From Pukyongia sp963768085 (GTDB lineage Bacteria; Bacteroidota; Bacteroidia; Flavobacteriales; Flavobacteriaceae): a stretch of DNA of 64,000 bases. A program made the position numbers and the translations under genes. The notes under the pieces were generated by a model. That model saw only the letters and a program-made list of their open reading frames with translations, was not told where the DNA came from and searched no databases. Shown here one piece after another: positions 8,455 through 17,138 of this stretch. The stretch is taken from the NCBI GenBank assembly GCA_963768085.1, contig CAVYGO010000001.1, positions 1 through 64,000 on the forward strand. Reading direction: 5' to 3'. Position 1 is the first letter of the stretch. Each line of letters opens with the position of its first letter.

Positions 8455-8497
8455 TCAGTTCGAGTGATTTTCCGAAGGAAAATTGTATCGAGAACCA
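8455..8497. repeat. Third TTCGAGTG ... TCGAGAACC hairpin repeat
   Basis: Core ATTTTCC-GAA-GGAAAAT (8467-8483) between GTCAGTTCGAGTG and GTATCGAGAACCACTT. The flanks match the copies at 6211-6325, while the stem differs and still pairs fully. Confidence 0.75.
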
Positions 8498-8531
8498 CTT
8501 CCTTCTCCAAACTCCTATGTCCGGACTTTTC

Positions 8532-8592
8532 GACTCCTGACTCCCGACTCCCGACTTCTGATTTCTGATTTCTGATTTCTGATTTCTGATTT
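8532..8592. repeat. Heptamer array grading from GACTCCC to GATTTCT
   Basis: Eight full 7-base units and part of a ninth run without a break: GACTCCT, GACTCCC, GACTCCC, GACTTCT, then GATTTCT repeated. The unit changes along the array. It lies between the dehydrogenase pair and the dnaE operators. Confidence 0.8.
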
Positions 8593-8624
8593 CAAAAAAA
8601 TTTATCAACAAAACATACAGCATT

Positions 8625-8657
8625 TGGAATATTTCCATATATTTGGAATAATTCCAA
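8625..8657. promoter_or_regulatory. Two tandem operator-like inverted repeats upstream of accessory dnaE
   Basis: TGGAA-TAT-TTCCA (8625-8637) and TTGGAA-TAA-TTCCAA (8643-8657) share the form TGGAA-N3-TTCCA. Their centres are 19 bases apart, and the second ends one base before the start codon. The placement fits a repressor that blocks transcription or translation start, such as a LexA-type or S24-type damage regulator. No such regulator gene is in the window. Confidence 0.6.
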
Positions 8658-8658
8658 T

Positions 8659-11655
8659 ATGTTTATAAATACACATACATATTATAGTCTTCGCTACGGC
8701 ACATTAGCTATCAAGGAACTGCTCCAGCTAGCGCAGGATCATGGTGTAAAAACCCTGGCGGTAACCGATATCAACAATACCTCGGCCTGCCTGGACATCA
8801 TGCGTGTCGCGCCTCAGTTCGATATTCGCCCTGTAATAGGGGTCGATTTCCGGAATGGTGCCCAACAGCAATTTATCATGCTGGCAAAGAACAACGAAGG
8901 CTTCCTGAATATCAACCGGTATTTATCCTGGTTCCTCCATGAAGATGGAACTATTCCGGATCGCGCCGAGGTCCTGCCACATACCTATGTTATTTATCCC
9001 TTCGGAAGTTTTGAAGGGAATGAATTATTAGAGCATGAGTTTTTAGGAGTACGGAAGGAAGATCTTAACCGACTTAAATTCTCGCCCTGGAAAAAGCGGC
9101 TGAACAAGCTGGTAGTTTTGCAGACCGTTACCTTTATCAGTAAGAAAGGGTTCAATACCCACCGTCTGCTGCGGGCTATCGATAATAATACGCTGCTCAG
9201 CAAACTACCTGTTTCCGAACAGGGCAACGAATACGACAAGCTCTGTTCCGAAGAAAGTCTGAAGGAAGCCTTTTCCGAATTCCCCGGGCTCATTGAGAAT
9301 ACGGAAGATCTGTTGCAGTCTTGTACCATTGAATTCGATTTCTCCAAGGAGATTCCCAACAATCAGAATTCATACACCAATAATGAAGTCCTCGATTTCA
9401 AACTACTGAAAAAACTCACCTACGAAGGCCTTCCCTACCGCTACGGAACATCTACCAATGCCATCCTCGACCGCATAAAAAAAGAGCTGGATATTATTAA
9501 GGAAAAGGGCTTTGTCTCTTACTTCCTCATCAACTGGAAGATCTTAAAGTATGCCCGCAGCAAAGGTTATTTCTATGTAGGCCGCGGTAGTGGCGCCAAC
9601 AGCATCATTGCCTACCTGCTGCGCATCACCGATGTAGACCCCATAGAGCTCGATCTGTATTTCGAGCGATTCATCAATCTCTATCGCAAGAATCCGCCGG
9701 ATTTCGATATCGACTTCTCCTGGGCAGACCGGGATGATATTACAGAATTCATGTTCCGAAGGTTTAAGAACACGGCCCTGCTCACAGTATACAACACTTT
9801 TAAGTACAAGGCCTCTATTCGTGAGCTGGGAAAGGTCTTCGGACTTCCGAAGGAAGAACTGGACAAGCTTTCCAAAGGCAACTACGATTTCCGCAGGCTG
9901 GACAAACTTTCGCAACTGGTGGTCATGTACAGCAGGCGCATACAGGGTTTCCCGAATTATTTGGGGATACATGCAGGGGGTATTCTTATTTCTGAAAAGC
10001 CCATCCACTATTACACTGCCACCTTCATGCCCCCAAAGGGATTCCCAACCACCCAGTTCGATATGGTAGTCGCCGAAGATATCGGCCTGTACAAATTTGA
10101 TATCCTGAGTCAGCGGGGCCTTGGAAAAATAAAGGATACCGTAGAGATCGTGAAATACAATCACCCTACCCTCCCACCTATCGATATTCACGATATCAAA
10201 CGATTTAAAGAAGACGAACGCATTAAGTACCTGCTTCGGAACGCAAAAGCTATTGGCTGTTTTTACGTGGAGTCACCAGCCATGAGGATGCTACTAAAGA
10301 AACTCCAGGTGAACGACTACCTGGGGTTGGTAGCAGCCAGCTCGGTGATACGTCCGGGTGTGTCCCAATCGGGGATGATGCGGGAATACATACTGCGATA
10401 CCGTTTTCCCGAAAGACGTAAGGAAGCCCATCCCGTAATGATGGACATCATGCCGGAAACCTATGGGGTGATGGTCTACCAGGAAGACGTGATCAAGGTG
10501 GCACACTATTTTGGCGGACTCACACTTGGTGAAGCCGATATGCTACGCAGGGGGATGTCCGGGAAGTTTCGTTCCCGGGAGGAATTTGCAAAGGTAAAAG
10601 ACCGGTTTTTCGACAACTGTAAGGCCTCCGGAAAACCGGACGACCTCACCAGTGAGATCTGGCGGCAAATAGAAAGCTTTGCAGGTTATGCTTTTGCCAA
10701 GGGGCATTCGGCCTCTTATGCGGTGGAAAGCTACCAGAGCCTGTTCTTAAAAGCATATTATCCTTTAGAATATATGGTCGCCACCGTGAATAATGGCGGT
10801 GGATTTTACAGACCTGAACTATACGTACACGAAGCCCGTATGCACGGTGCCAGAATTCTGGCACCCTGTATCAATTACAGTCGGGCGGAAACGGTGATCC
10901 AGGGAAAGGATATCTACCTGGGATTTATGTTCCTCCACTCACTGGAGAGCAAAGTGATGAAAAAGATCCTCGAGAAAAGATTGGAAGAAGGCTATTTCAT
11001 GAGCCTGGATGATTTTCTGGACAGGGTCCCGATCTCCATGGAACAGATCTCCATTTTAATAAAGATAGATGCCTTTCGGTTTACAAAAAGAAATAAACGC
11101 GAACTTTTATGGGAAGCACATATGAAAATTAACAAGATAACATTCGACGAGAACATTCAGACCCTTTTTCAGGCTGAAAAAATTAGTTTTAAAACACCCG
11201 AACTACCCAGCACGCCGCTGGAAGAAGCTTTTGACGAGATGGAACTCATAGGATTTCCCTTGTCCAATCCATTCAAGCTGCTGCTGGCCCCATCCCGAAG
11301 TAAGATGCGGGCAAAGCATCTTCCGGACTATGTGGGAAAGATTATCACTATTGAAGGTTACCTGGTAACCGTAAAGAATACGGCTACCTCCAATGGGAAA
11401 CGTATGCACTTCGGAACATTCCTGGACAGGGATGGTGATTTTGTCGATACAGTTCATTTTCCACTGGTTGCAGCGCGATATCGCTTTCGGGGAAAAGGTA
11501 TTTATGGAATCACAGGGAAGGTAGTAGAGGAATTCGACTGCATTACGATCGAAGTGATCAAAATGGTGCGTTATCCCATCATCGAGGATCCTCGTTATTC
11601 GGATAATGATACCCGGGTTAGGGTACATTCGAAGCGGTATAAGAATAGAGTGTAG
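8659..11655 (+). CDS. Accessory DNA polymerase III alpha subunit (error-prone DnaE2/ImuC type)
   Basis: The gene encodes 998 residues, shorter than a replicative Bacteroidota DnaE (about 1,400-1,500 from memory). An N-terminal PHP domain starts NTHTYYSLRYGTL and contains LAVTDINN. The palm is recognised by GRGSGANSIIAYLLRITDVD and the catalytic Asp pair in PPDFDIDFSW (about residues 346-353). The thumb/fingers region includes GHSASYAVESYQSLFLKAYYP. A C-terminal OB-like domain (GKIITIEGYLVTVKN) is present, and there is no clear tau-binding tail. With dinB downstream on the same strand, it looks like an inducible translesion (mutasome) polymerase. Two operator-like repeats sit at its start codon. 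Confidence 0.88.
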   Translation: MFINTHTYYSLRYGTLAIKELLQLAQDHGVKTLAVTDINNTSACLDIMRVAPQFDIRPVIGVDFRNGAQQQFIMLAKNNEGFLNINRYLSWFLHEDGTIPDRAEVLPHTYVIYPFGSFEGNELLEHEFLGVRKEDLNRLKFSPWKKRLNKLVVLQTVTFISKKGFNTHRLLRAIDNNTLLSKLPVSEQGNEYDKLCSEESLKEAFSEFPGLIENTEDLLQSCTIEFDFSKEIPNNQNSYTNNEVLDFKLLKKLTYEGLPYRYGTSTNAILDRIKKELDIIKEKGFVSYFLINWKILKYARSKGYFYVGRGSGANSIIAYLLRITDVDPIELDLYFERFINLYRKNPPDFDIDFSWADRDDITEFMFRRFKNTALLTVYNTFKYKASIRELGKVFGLPKEELDKLSKGNYDFRRLDKLSQLVVMYSRRIQGFPNYLGIHAGGILISEKPIHYYTATFMPPKGFPTTQFDMVVAEDIGLYKFDILSQRGLGKIKDTVEIVKYNHPTLPPIDIHDIKRFKEDERIKYLLRNAKAIGCFYVESPAMRMLLKKLQVNDYLGLVAASSVIRPGVSQSGMMREYILRYRFPERRKEAHPVMMDIMPETYGVMVYQEDVIKVAHYFGGLTLGEADMLRRGMSGKFRSREEFAKVKDRFFDNCKASGKPDDLTSEIWRQIESFAGYAFAKGHSASYAVESYQSLFLKAYYPLEYMVATVNNGGGFYRPELYVHEARMHGARILAPCINYSRAETVIQGKDIYLGFMFLHSLESKVMKKILEKRLEEGYFMSLDDFLDRVPISMEQISILIKIDAFRFTKRNKRELLWEAHMKINKITFDENIQTLFQAEKISFKTPELPSTPLEEAFDEMELIGFPLSNPFKLLLAPSRSKMRAKHLPDYVGKIITIEGYLVTVKNTATSNGKRMHFGTFLDRDGDFVDTVHFPLVAARYRFRGKGIYGITGKVVEEFDCITIEVIKMVRYPIIEDPRYSDNDTRVRVHSKRYKNRV

Positions 11656-11677
11656 ACCAATAAATTTCTTTTTGTTT

Positions 11678-12045
11678 CCCTTCTTTTTTGCATTGCCCAA
11701 AAAAGAAGCAAAAAACTCTAGCGCTGCAGAGCCTTGTTCACCCGTTACGCCCTCCATTCTAAACACGTACAACTCGCCATGCTTCGCATGACTCGAACAG
11801 TACTTAGTTTTTAACGAATGTTCGGGCTACGGGTCCCGAAGTTGTCTCTGAGGCGCAGTTTTAGGTTCTGGCAATAATCAAACCCTTTTCGTCAGTATAG
11901 ATGAGTAATTTCCGTGAAGAAATCGCGAAGCCTTGTAGTGATTTTAGGAAATTACGAATGGTTTTGGGCCGAAGGACCAAAAATACCTTCGAAAAGGCGC
12001 CGTTTTCTTTGGTTCATTTCTTTTGGGCGAGCAAAAGAAATGAAC
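11678..12045. repeat. 370-bp structured intergenic element bounded by two similar hairpins
   Basis: This fills the 418-base gap between dnaE and dinB. Left end: stem TTCTTTTTTG / CAAAAAAGAA (11681-11707), identical to 2034-2063. Right end: a perfect 14-bp stem, GTTCATTTCTTTTG with its complement CAAAAGAAATGAAC, loop GGCGAG (12012-12045). Inside is GTAATTTCC (11905-11913) pairing with GGAAATTAC (11947-11955). Inside that loop are AAATC and GATTT arms, followed by TTTTGG / CCAAAA. No convincing protein frame was found. It could be a non-autonomous repeat or a structured RNA. Confidence 0.6.
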
Positions 12046-12073
12046 GGAAATTAATTCTTGGAAAGAATAAAAA

Positions 12074-13291
12074 ATGATCAATACCCGTAACATCGTCCAT
12101 ATGGACCTCGACACTTTCTTCGTTTCCTGTGAGCGCTTACTCGATAGCCGGCTGGAAGGAAAACCTGTGCTCATTGGCGGGACCAGCGACCGGGGGGTGG
12201 TAGCCTCCTGCAGCTACGAAGCACGTTCCTTTGGCATACACTCTGCTATGCCCATGCGTCTGGCAAAACAATTATGCCCCGAAGCTATTGTTCTGAGAGG
12301 GAATTCCGGGATCTATAGTAAATTTTCCAATGCGGTAACCGACGTGATCAAAGAAAGTGTTCCAATCTATGAAAAGACCTCGGTAGATGAATTCTATATC
12401 GACCTTACCGGGATGGACAAATTCTTTGGCTGTCATAAACTGGCTTCAGAAATTAGAAAACGTATCATCAAGGATACGGGACTGCCTATTTCCTTCGGAC
12501 TATCCATCAATAAAACCGTTTCCAAGATCGCAACCGGGGAAGCCAAACCCAATAATCAGCTACATATTTTACGTGGTAATGAAAAGCCTTTCCTCTCCCC
12601 GCTTTCGGTAAGCAAGATCCCTATGGTTGGCAAGGTAACCTATCGCCAACTCTGTGACCTGGGTATAAAACGCATACATACCATACAGGAAATGCCCATC
12701 GAGATGATGGCAAAGGTCTTCGGAAAGAACGGCCAGCTGATCTGGAAAAAGGCCAATGGTATCGATAACAGCCCCGTGGTTCAATACAGCGAACGCAAAT
12801 CCATTTCCACCGAGCGCACCTTCGACCGCGACACCACCGATGTAAAAAAACTGGAAAGCATCATCATTGCCATGGCCGAAAATCTTATCTACCAACTACG
12901 CCGTGGTAACAAACTAACCGCCTGTGTCACCTTCAAGATCCGGTATTCCGATTTCCAGACCTACACCCAGCAAAAGCGCATCCCTTACAGTTCAGCGGAC
13001 CACAAGATACTCCCCGTGGTAATGGACCTCTATAAGAATCTGTATCAACGTCGGTTACTGGTACGCCTGGTGGGAGTACGGTTTAGTCACCTGGTGGAAG
13101 GCGGACAGCAGATCGACCTGTTCGAAGACAACGAAAAGATCATCAATCTGTACCAGGCCATGGACCGGATGCGGGAGCGTTATGGAGACAGGGCTGTGAT
13201 CAAAGCCGCCGGTATGGGTGCTAAGAGCATTAGCCGCTGGAACCCTTTCAACGGAGAGCCACCACCCTTACTGGCAAACAGAAGGCAATAA
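12074..13291 (+). CDS. dinB: Y-family DNA polymerase (DinB / Pol IV type)
   Basis: A 405-residue protein. The catalytic carboxylates are visible in HMDLDTFFVSCE (about residues 9-20) and TSVDEFYIDLTGM (about 102-114). A helix-hairpin-helix thumb (VSKIPMVGKVTYRQLCDLG) and a C-terminal little-finger domain follow. The ending QIDLFEDNEKIINLYQAMDRMRERYG resembles clamp-binding tails of Bacteroidota DinB proteins, with QIDLF as a likely clamp motif. It performs low-fidelity synthesis past lesions. Its place after the accessory dnaE suggests joint action in induced mutagenesis. ATTCTT-GGA-AAGAAT (12053-12067) precedes the start and contains the half-site TTGGAA. Confidence 0.93.
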   Translation: MINTRNIVHMDLDTFFVSCERLLDSRLEGKPVLIGGTSDRGVVASCSYEARSFGIHSAMPMRLAKQLCPEAIVLRGNSGIYSKFSNAVTDVIKESVPIYEKTSVDEFYIDLTGMDKFFGCHKLASEIRKRIIKDTGLPISFGLSINKTVSKIATGEAKPNNQLHILRGNEKPFLSPLSVSKIPMVGKVTYRQLCDLGIKRIHTIQEMPIEMMAKVFGKNGQLIWKKANGIDNSPVVQYSERKSISTERTFDRDTTDVKKLESIIIAMAENLIYQLRRGNKLTACVTFKIRYSDFQTYTQQKRIPYSSADHKILPVVMDLYKNLYQRRLLVRLVGVRFSHLVEGGQQIDLFEDNEKIINLYQAMDRMRERYGDRAVIKAAGMGAKSISRWNPFNGEPPPLLANRRQ

Positions 13292-13343
13292 TTATTCTGA
13301 AGATGTGGAATAGTCTTCTATATTTGTTGTGTAAAACAACCGT

Positions 13344-14768
13344 ATGGAAAGCATAAGTGTTTTCGACATGCTTAAAATTGGCGTAGGTCCTTCCAGTTCA
13401 CACACCCTGGGTCCCTGGCGCGCGGCTAAACGATGGATAGAAGCTCTCAAAAAAAGTGGGCAATTCGAACAAATTACAGGTGTACAGGTTAGTTTGTACG
13501 GTTCGCTTTCACTAACAGGCAAAGGTCACGCTACCGATATTGCTGTAATGATGGGCCTTTTAGGAACAGATCCGGTTACCTTCCCAACTGAGAAGATCAC
13601 TTCAGAAATTGATAAAATACATTCGAAAAGCAAACTAAATCTTAATGGAGAACTTCCTGTTATTTTTATTCCGAAGGAACACATTAAATTCAATAGAAAA
13701 TTCCTCGAATTTCACCCCAACGGAATTACATTCAATGCATTGCTTAACGATGGAAACAAGAGATCAAGCACCTATTATTCCATAGGAGGTGGTTTTGTAG
13801 TACAGAAGGAACGTAAGCGAGAGAAAATTAAAATGGAGAAATTCAGTCATTTCCCATTTCCCATTGAAAAGGCGACCGAACTTCTCGCCTATTGTTCGAA
13901 AGAAAATAAAGCTATTAGCGAAATAGTCCTTGAAAATGAAAAAGCCCTTCGTACCGAAGCGGAAATAAATCAAGGCCTGAATGAAATCTGGGATACCATG
14001 CTGGATTCGATGTATATTGGGTGTCATACAGAAGGAACCCTACCTGGCGGACTTAATGTGAGGCGACGCGCGTTCGAATCGCATAAAAATCTTATAGGAA
14101 GCACTGAATACAATAATACCTATGAATGGATTGGAGCTATTCGAAATACGGAAGTTAAATTCCGGCAGATCTTAAAATGGGTTAGTTCCTTTGCTTTGGC
14201 GGTTAATGAAGTAAATGCTTCATTAGGTCGGGTGGTTACAGCGCCGACTAACGGAAGTGCAGGTGTTATTCCAGCTGTACTCATGTATTACCTGGTAATT
14301 GAAAACCATGATGGCGACCATATTGATATAAATAAGTTCTTGTTAGTTGCCGCTGAAATAGGAAGTCTCTTTAAGAAAGGAGCTACCATTTCGGCAGCTA
14401 TGGGTGGTTGCCAGGCCGAGATAGGTGTTTCGTCCGCAATGGCCGCAGGTGCACTAGCTGAACTAATGGGTGGTACGCCGGAGCAGGTATTGATGGCGGC
14501 AGAAATTGCCATGGAGCATCACCTCGGACTAACCTGCGATCCCATTGCAGGCCTTGTTCAGATACCTTGTATAGAACGTAATGCCATGGGTGCTATTAAA
14601 GCGATCAATGCCTGTGAAATGGCCCTGGATTCAGATCCGGCAGATGCTATAATTCCATTGGATAAAGTGATTGCGACCATGTGGGCTACCGCACAGGATA
14701 TGACATCAAAATACAAGGAGACCAGTGAAGGCGGACTGGCAGTTCAAGTGAATATTTCAGATTGCTAA
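13344..14768 (+). CDS. sdaA: L-serine ammonia-lyase, iron-sulfur type
   Basis: A 474-residue single-chain serine dehydratase, which converts L-serine to pyruvate and ammonia. The N-terminal beta domain opens with SVFDMLKIGVGPSSSHTLGP. The alpha domain has GTLPGGLNVRRRA, TAPTNGSAGVIPAVL and GGCQAEIGVSSAMAAG. The cluster-binding cysteines are in GGCQ, LTCDP and IPCIERN. The length is normal for the one-subunit bacterial form. ATG 13344 is the first codon of the conserved start. Its stop is directly next to the stop of the convergent gene at 14769, with no space for a separate terminator between them. Confidence 0.95.
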   Translation: MESISVFDMLKIGVGPSSSHTLGPWRAAKRWIEALKKSGQFEQITGVQVSLYGSLSLTGKGHATDIAVMMGLLGTDPVTFPTEKITSEIDKIHSKSKLNLNGELPVIFIPKEHIKFNRKFLEFHPNGITFNALLNDGNKRSSTYYSIGGGFVVQKERKREKIKMEKFSHFPFPIEKATELLAYCSKENKAISEIVLENEKALRTEAEINQGLNEIWDTMLDSMYIGCHTEGTLPGGLNVRRRAFESHKNLIGSTEYNNTYEWIGAIRNTEVKFRQILKWVSSFALAVNEVNASLGRVVTAPTNGSAGVIPAVLMYYLVIENHDGDHIDINKFLLVAAEIGSLFKKGATISAAMGGCQAEIGVSSAMAAGALAELMGGTPEQVLMAAEIAMEHHLGLTCDPIAGLVQIPCIERNAMGAIKAINACEMALDSDPADAIIPLDKVIATMWATAQDMTSKYKETSEGGLAVQVNISDC

Positions 14769-15233
14769 TTACTCATCTTTGCAACTGCTTTTTCTGCGGG
14801 AATCTATCAGGTGAACTATTTTCCACCCGTCATCCATTTTAGCCAGGGTGAAGGCATTGGCACCACAATGGCTAAATTCTCCATTCAACCAGAATTCATA
14901 AGGGGTCCAGACATGAGCAAGATTACCATCGATCTGTATTTTATAATCCAATAGTTTTTCTTCCCATTTCTGATCAAGAGGCCTGTTGCCTATGGCCTTA
15001 ATAAAATCATCACCGCTGCTATCTCTTACCATATTCTTTCCTTCTTTAGAAGCGAAAACCGTTTGAGTAGGAAGTTTTTCTGCCATCACCGATTTCATTT
15101 TGAGTGTGTCCCCTTCATGGAATCCTTCAAAAAAGGTATCGATAACACCGCGTGCGTCAGCTTCCGAGAAGCTATCTTGTGCCAACATTAGAAACGAGGA
15201 AAAGAAGAATGCTAGATAAACTAAGTATTTCAT
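14769..15233 (-). CDS. Exported NTF2/SnoaL-like protein
   Basis: A 154-residue protein with a signal peptide (MKYLVYLAFFFSSFLMLAQ). A single NTF2-like cone domain follows: helix ARGVIDTFFEGFHEGD, strands around FIKAIGNRP and DYKIQIDGNLAHVWTPYEFWLNGEFSHCG, and the final strand DDGWKIVHLIDSRR. This order is that of the DUF4440/SnoaL-like group, many of which are exported and have unknown ligands. Two cysteines (FSHCG and SSCKDE) could pair in the periplasm. It converges on sdaA. No function beyond the fold can be given. Confidence 0.75.
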   Translation of the reverse strand: MKYLVYLAFFFSSFLMLAQDSFSEADARGVIDTFFEGFHEGDTLKMKSVMAEKLPTQTVFASKEGKNMVRDSSGDDFIKAIGNRPLDQKWEEKLLDYKIQIDGNLAHVWTPYEFWLNGEFSHCGANAFTLAKMDDGWKIVHLIDSRRKSSCKDE

Positions 15234-15314
15234 GAGCGATGAATTAGATTAGGTATTCTATTAATGAGTTCTAAAATTAGTACTTTTACCGCACTAATTG
15301 TCACAATAGTTTAT

Positions 15315-16133
15315 ATGTCAATAGCTAAAAAGGAGTACAAGCGCGTCACCACCAAGACTTTGGTCGATATGAAAAAAAATGGTGAGAAGATCTCAATGCT
15401 TACCGCTTACGATTATACGATGGCCAAAATTGTGGACGGTGCAGGTATTGATGTGATCCTTGTGGGAGACTCTGCTTCCAATGTAATGGCTGGTCATGAG
15501 ACCACGCTACCCATCACCCTGGATCAAATGATATACCACGCTTCTTCCGTGGTAAGAGGGGCTAAACGAAGTCTGATCGTGGTGGATATTCCCTTTGGAA
15601 GTTATCAAAGTGATCCAAAAGAGGCGCTGCGATCGGCGATACGCATCATGAAAGAAAGTGGTGCTCATGCGATAAAAATCGAAGGAGGAAAAGAAATTAA
15701 GGAATCGGCCAAACGCATTCTGAACGCAGGAATTCCTGTGATGGGCCATTTAGGACTAACACCACAATCTATTTATAAGTTTGGGACATATACCGTTAGG
15801 GCCAAAGAAGAAGAAGAAGCGGAAAAATTAAAAGAAGACGCCAAGATCCTTGAAAAATGTGGTTGTTTTGCAATTGTGGTGGAAAAAGTTCCGGCCAAGT
15901 TAGCCGCTGAAGTGGCTGCCGAACTTACTATCCCGATCATAGGAATTGGTGGTGGTGGCGGAGTGGATGGACAAGTGCTGGTTACCCATGACATGCTAGG
16001 TATGACCCATGAGTTCAACCCGCGATTCTTAAGAAGATACCTAGACTTATACGCGGAGATGACCACGGCATTCACTCAGTATATCGAGGATGTGAAAAGC
16101 CGGGATTTTCCGAACGAAGAGGAACAATACTAA
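15315..16133 (+). CDS. panB: 3-methyl-2-oxobutanoate hydroxymethyltransferase
   Basis: A 272-residue TIM-barrel enzyme that makes ketopantoate for pantothenate and coenzyme A synthesis. The start chosen is MSIAKKEYKRVTTKTL (15315); an earlier in-frame ATG at 15264 would add a hydrophobic 17-residue leader not expected for a cytosolic enzyme. Magnesium and substrate motifs are present: MLTAYDYTMAKIVD, ILVGDSASNVMAGHETTLP, AIKIEGG and the catalytic Glu region FAIVVEKVPA. No panC or panD is adjacent. It is followed at short distance by a small membrane protein and an RluA-type gene on the same strand. Confidence 0.96.
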   Translation: MSIAKKEYKRVTTKTLVDMKKNGEKISMLTAYDYTMAKIVDGAGIDVILVGDSASNVMAGHETTLPITLDQMIYHASSVVRGAKRSLIVVDIPFGSYQSDPKEALRSAIRIMKESGAHAIKIEGGKEIKESAKRILNAGIPVMGHLGLTPQSIYKFGTYTVRAKEEEEAEKLKEDAKILEKCGCFAIVVEKVPAKLAAEVAAELTIPIIGIGGGGGVDGQVLVTHDMLGMTHEFNPRFLRRYLDLYAEMTTAFTQYIEDVKSRDFPNEEEQY

Positions 16134-16145
16134 CTTCATTAAAAA

Positions 16146-16436
16146 GTGTCTCGAGAAAAAATATCCATCATTATTAGTGGTATAAGTATACTATCTATTA
16201 TTACTATTAATTATTTAATTGCGGAACGTTATTTGAACATTTCAGGTGAGTCCCGTGCTTTCTTCTCATTAACCGAAAAGGAATACTGGTATCGACATTT
16301 GTTTATTATACCCGGGTTAGTTGCGTTCGTATTAGCTTATAAAGGCAATGATGGAACTACTAAAGGAATAGCGTATACCATTGCCCTGCTTGCTATATTA
16401 TTATCATTAATCGATGTATGGAAGATTTATGTCTAG
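16146..16436 (+). CDS. Small integral membrane protein of unknown function
   Basis: A 96-residue protein that starts with GTG (MSREKISIIISGI) 12 bases after panB. It has three hydrophobic segments: about residues 6-25 (ISIIISGISILSIITINYLI), 50-66 (LFIIPGLVAFVLAY) and 74-94 (IAYTIALLAILLSLIDVW). I do not recognise a family. Close spacing on both sides (panB 12 bases before, the pseudouridine synthase 15 bases after) argues that it is real and co-transcribed. Confidence 0.6.
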   Translation: MSREKISIIISGISILSIITINYLIAERYLNISGESRAFFSLTEKEYWYRHLFIIPGLVAFVLAYKGNDGTTKGIAYTIALLAILLSLIDVWKIYV

Positions 16437-16451
16437 TTAATAAAAGTAACT

Positions 16452-17138
16452 ATGCGTACCAATAAAAATAATCTCCAGGTTCTTTACGAAGACAATCACT
16501 TATTGATTGCGAACAAGCGTCCAGGTGATATCGTTCAGGGTGATAAAACCGGCGATAAACCACTTTCGGAAATAGCAAAAGATTACATCGCTGAGAAATA
16601 CAATAAGCCAGGAGCAGTCTTTCTTGGAGTGGTTCACAGGTTAGACAGGCCAACCAGTGGAATAGTGGTATTTGCACGTACTTCCAAAGCATTGTCGAGA
16701 TTGAACAAATTATTTTCAGAAAGGAAAACCAAAAAAATATACTGGGCGATCGTGGAAAATGCTCCACCTAAGCAAACCGAGCAATTGGTCCATTTTATGA
16801 AACGCAATCACAAGCAAAACAAGTCTTATGCGCACATCATGGAGGTGCCTGACAGCAAAAAAGCCCTACTTACCTATACATTGATCAAAGAGCTGGATCG
16901 TTATTTTTTACTTGAAATCGAATTGGAGACAGGAAGACACCATCAAATAAGATCACAATTATCGTCGATTGGTTGTATCATCAAAGGCGATTTGAAATAC
17001 GGAGCGAAACGAAGTAATAAAGATGGGGGTATTCACCTCCATGCGAGGTCGATCAGTTTTATTCATCCTGTTAAGAAAGAGGAACTAGATATTACCGCGT
17101 CTCCCCCGAAAGATGCTATTTGGGATGCCTGTGTTTAA
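16452..17138 (+). CDS. RluA-family pseudouridine synthase
   Basis: A 228-residue catalytic domain without an S4 RNA-binding domain. The family signature with the catalytic Asp is VVHRLDRPTSGIVVFARTSK; later motifs are ELETGRHHQIRSQLSSIG and GDLKYGAKR. It converts uridine to pseudouridine in rRNA or tRNA; the target site cannot be told from the sequence. The lack of an S4 domain and the short length fit the RluC/TruC-like single-domain group. The end overlaps by 4 bases the end of the convergent response-regulator gene. Confidence 0.92.
   Translation: MRTNKNNLQVLYEDNHLLIANKRPGDIVQGDKTGDKPLSEIAKDYIAEKYNKPGAVFLGVVHRLDRPTSGIVVFARTSKALSRLNKLFSERKTKKIYWAIVENAPPKQTEQLVHFMKRNHKQNKSYAHIMEVPDSKKALLTYTLIKELDRYFLLEIELETGRHHQIRSQLSSIGCIIKGDLKYGAKRSNKDGGIHLHARSISFIHPVKKEELDITASPPKDAIWDACV

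Noticed and set aside
16146..16436. Small membrane protein as an antitoxin, immunity or phage holin gene
   Set aside because: It has three helices but no partner gene and lies in a housekeeping run; no evidence for such a role.
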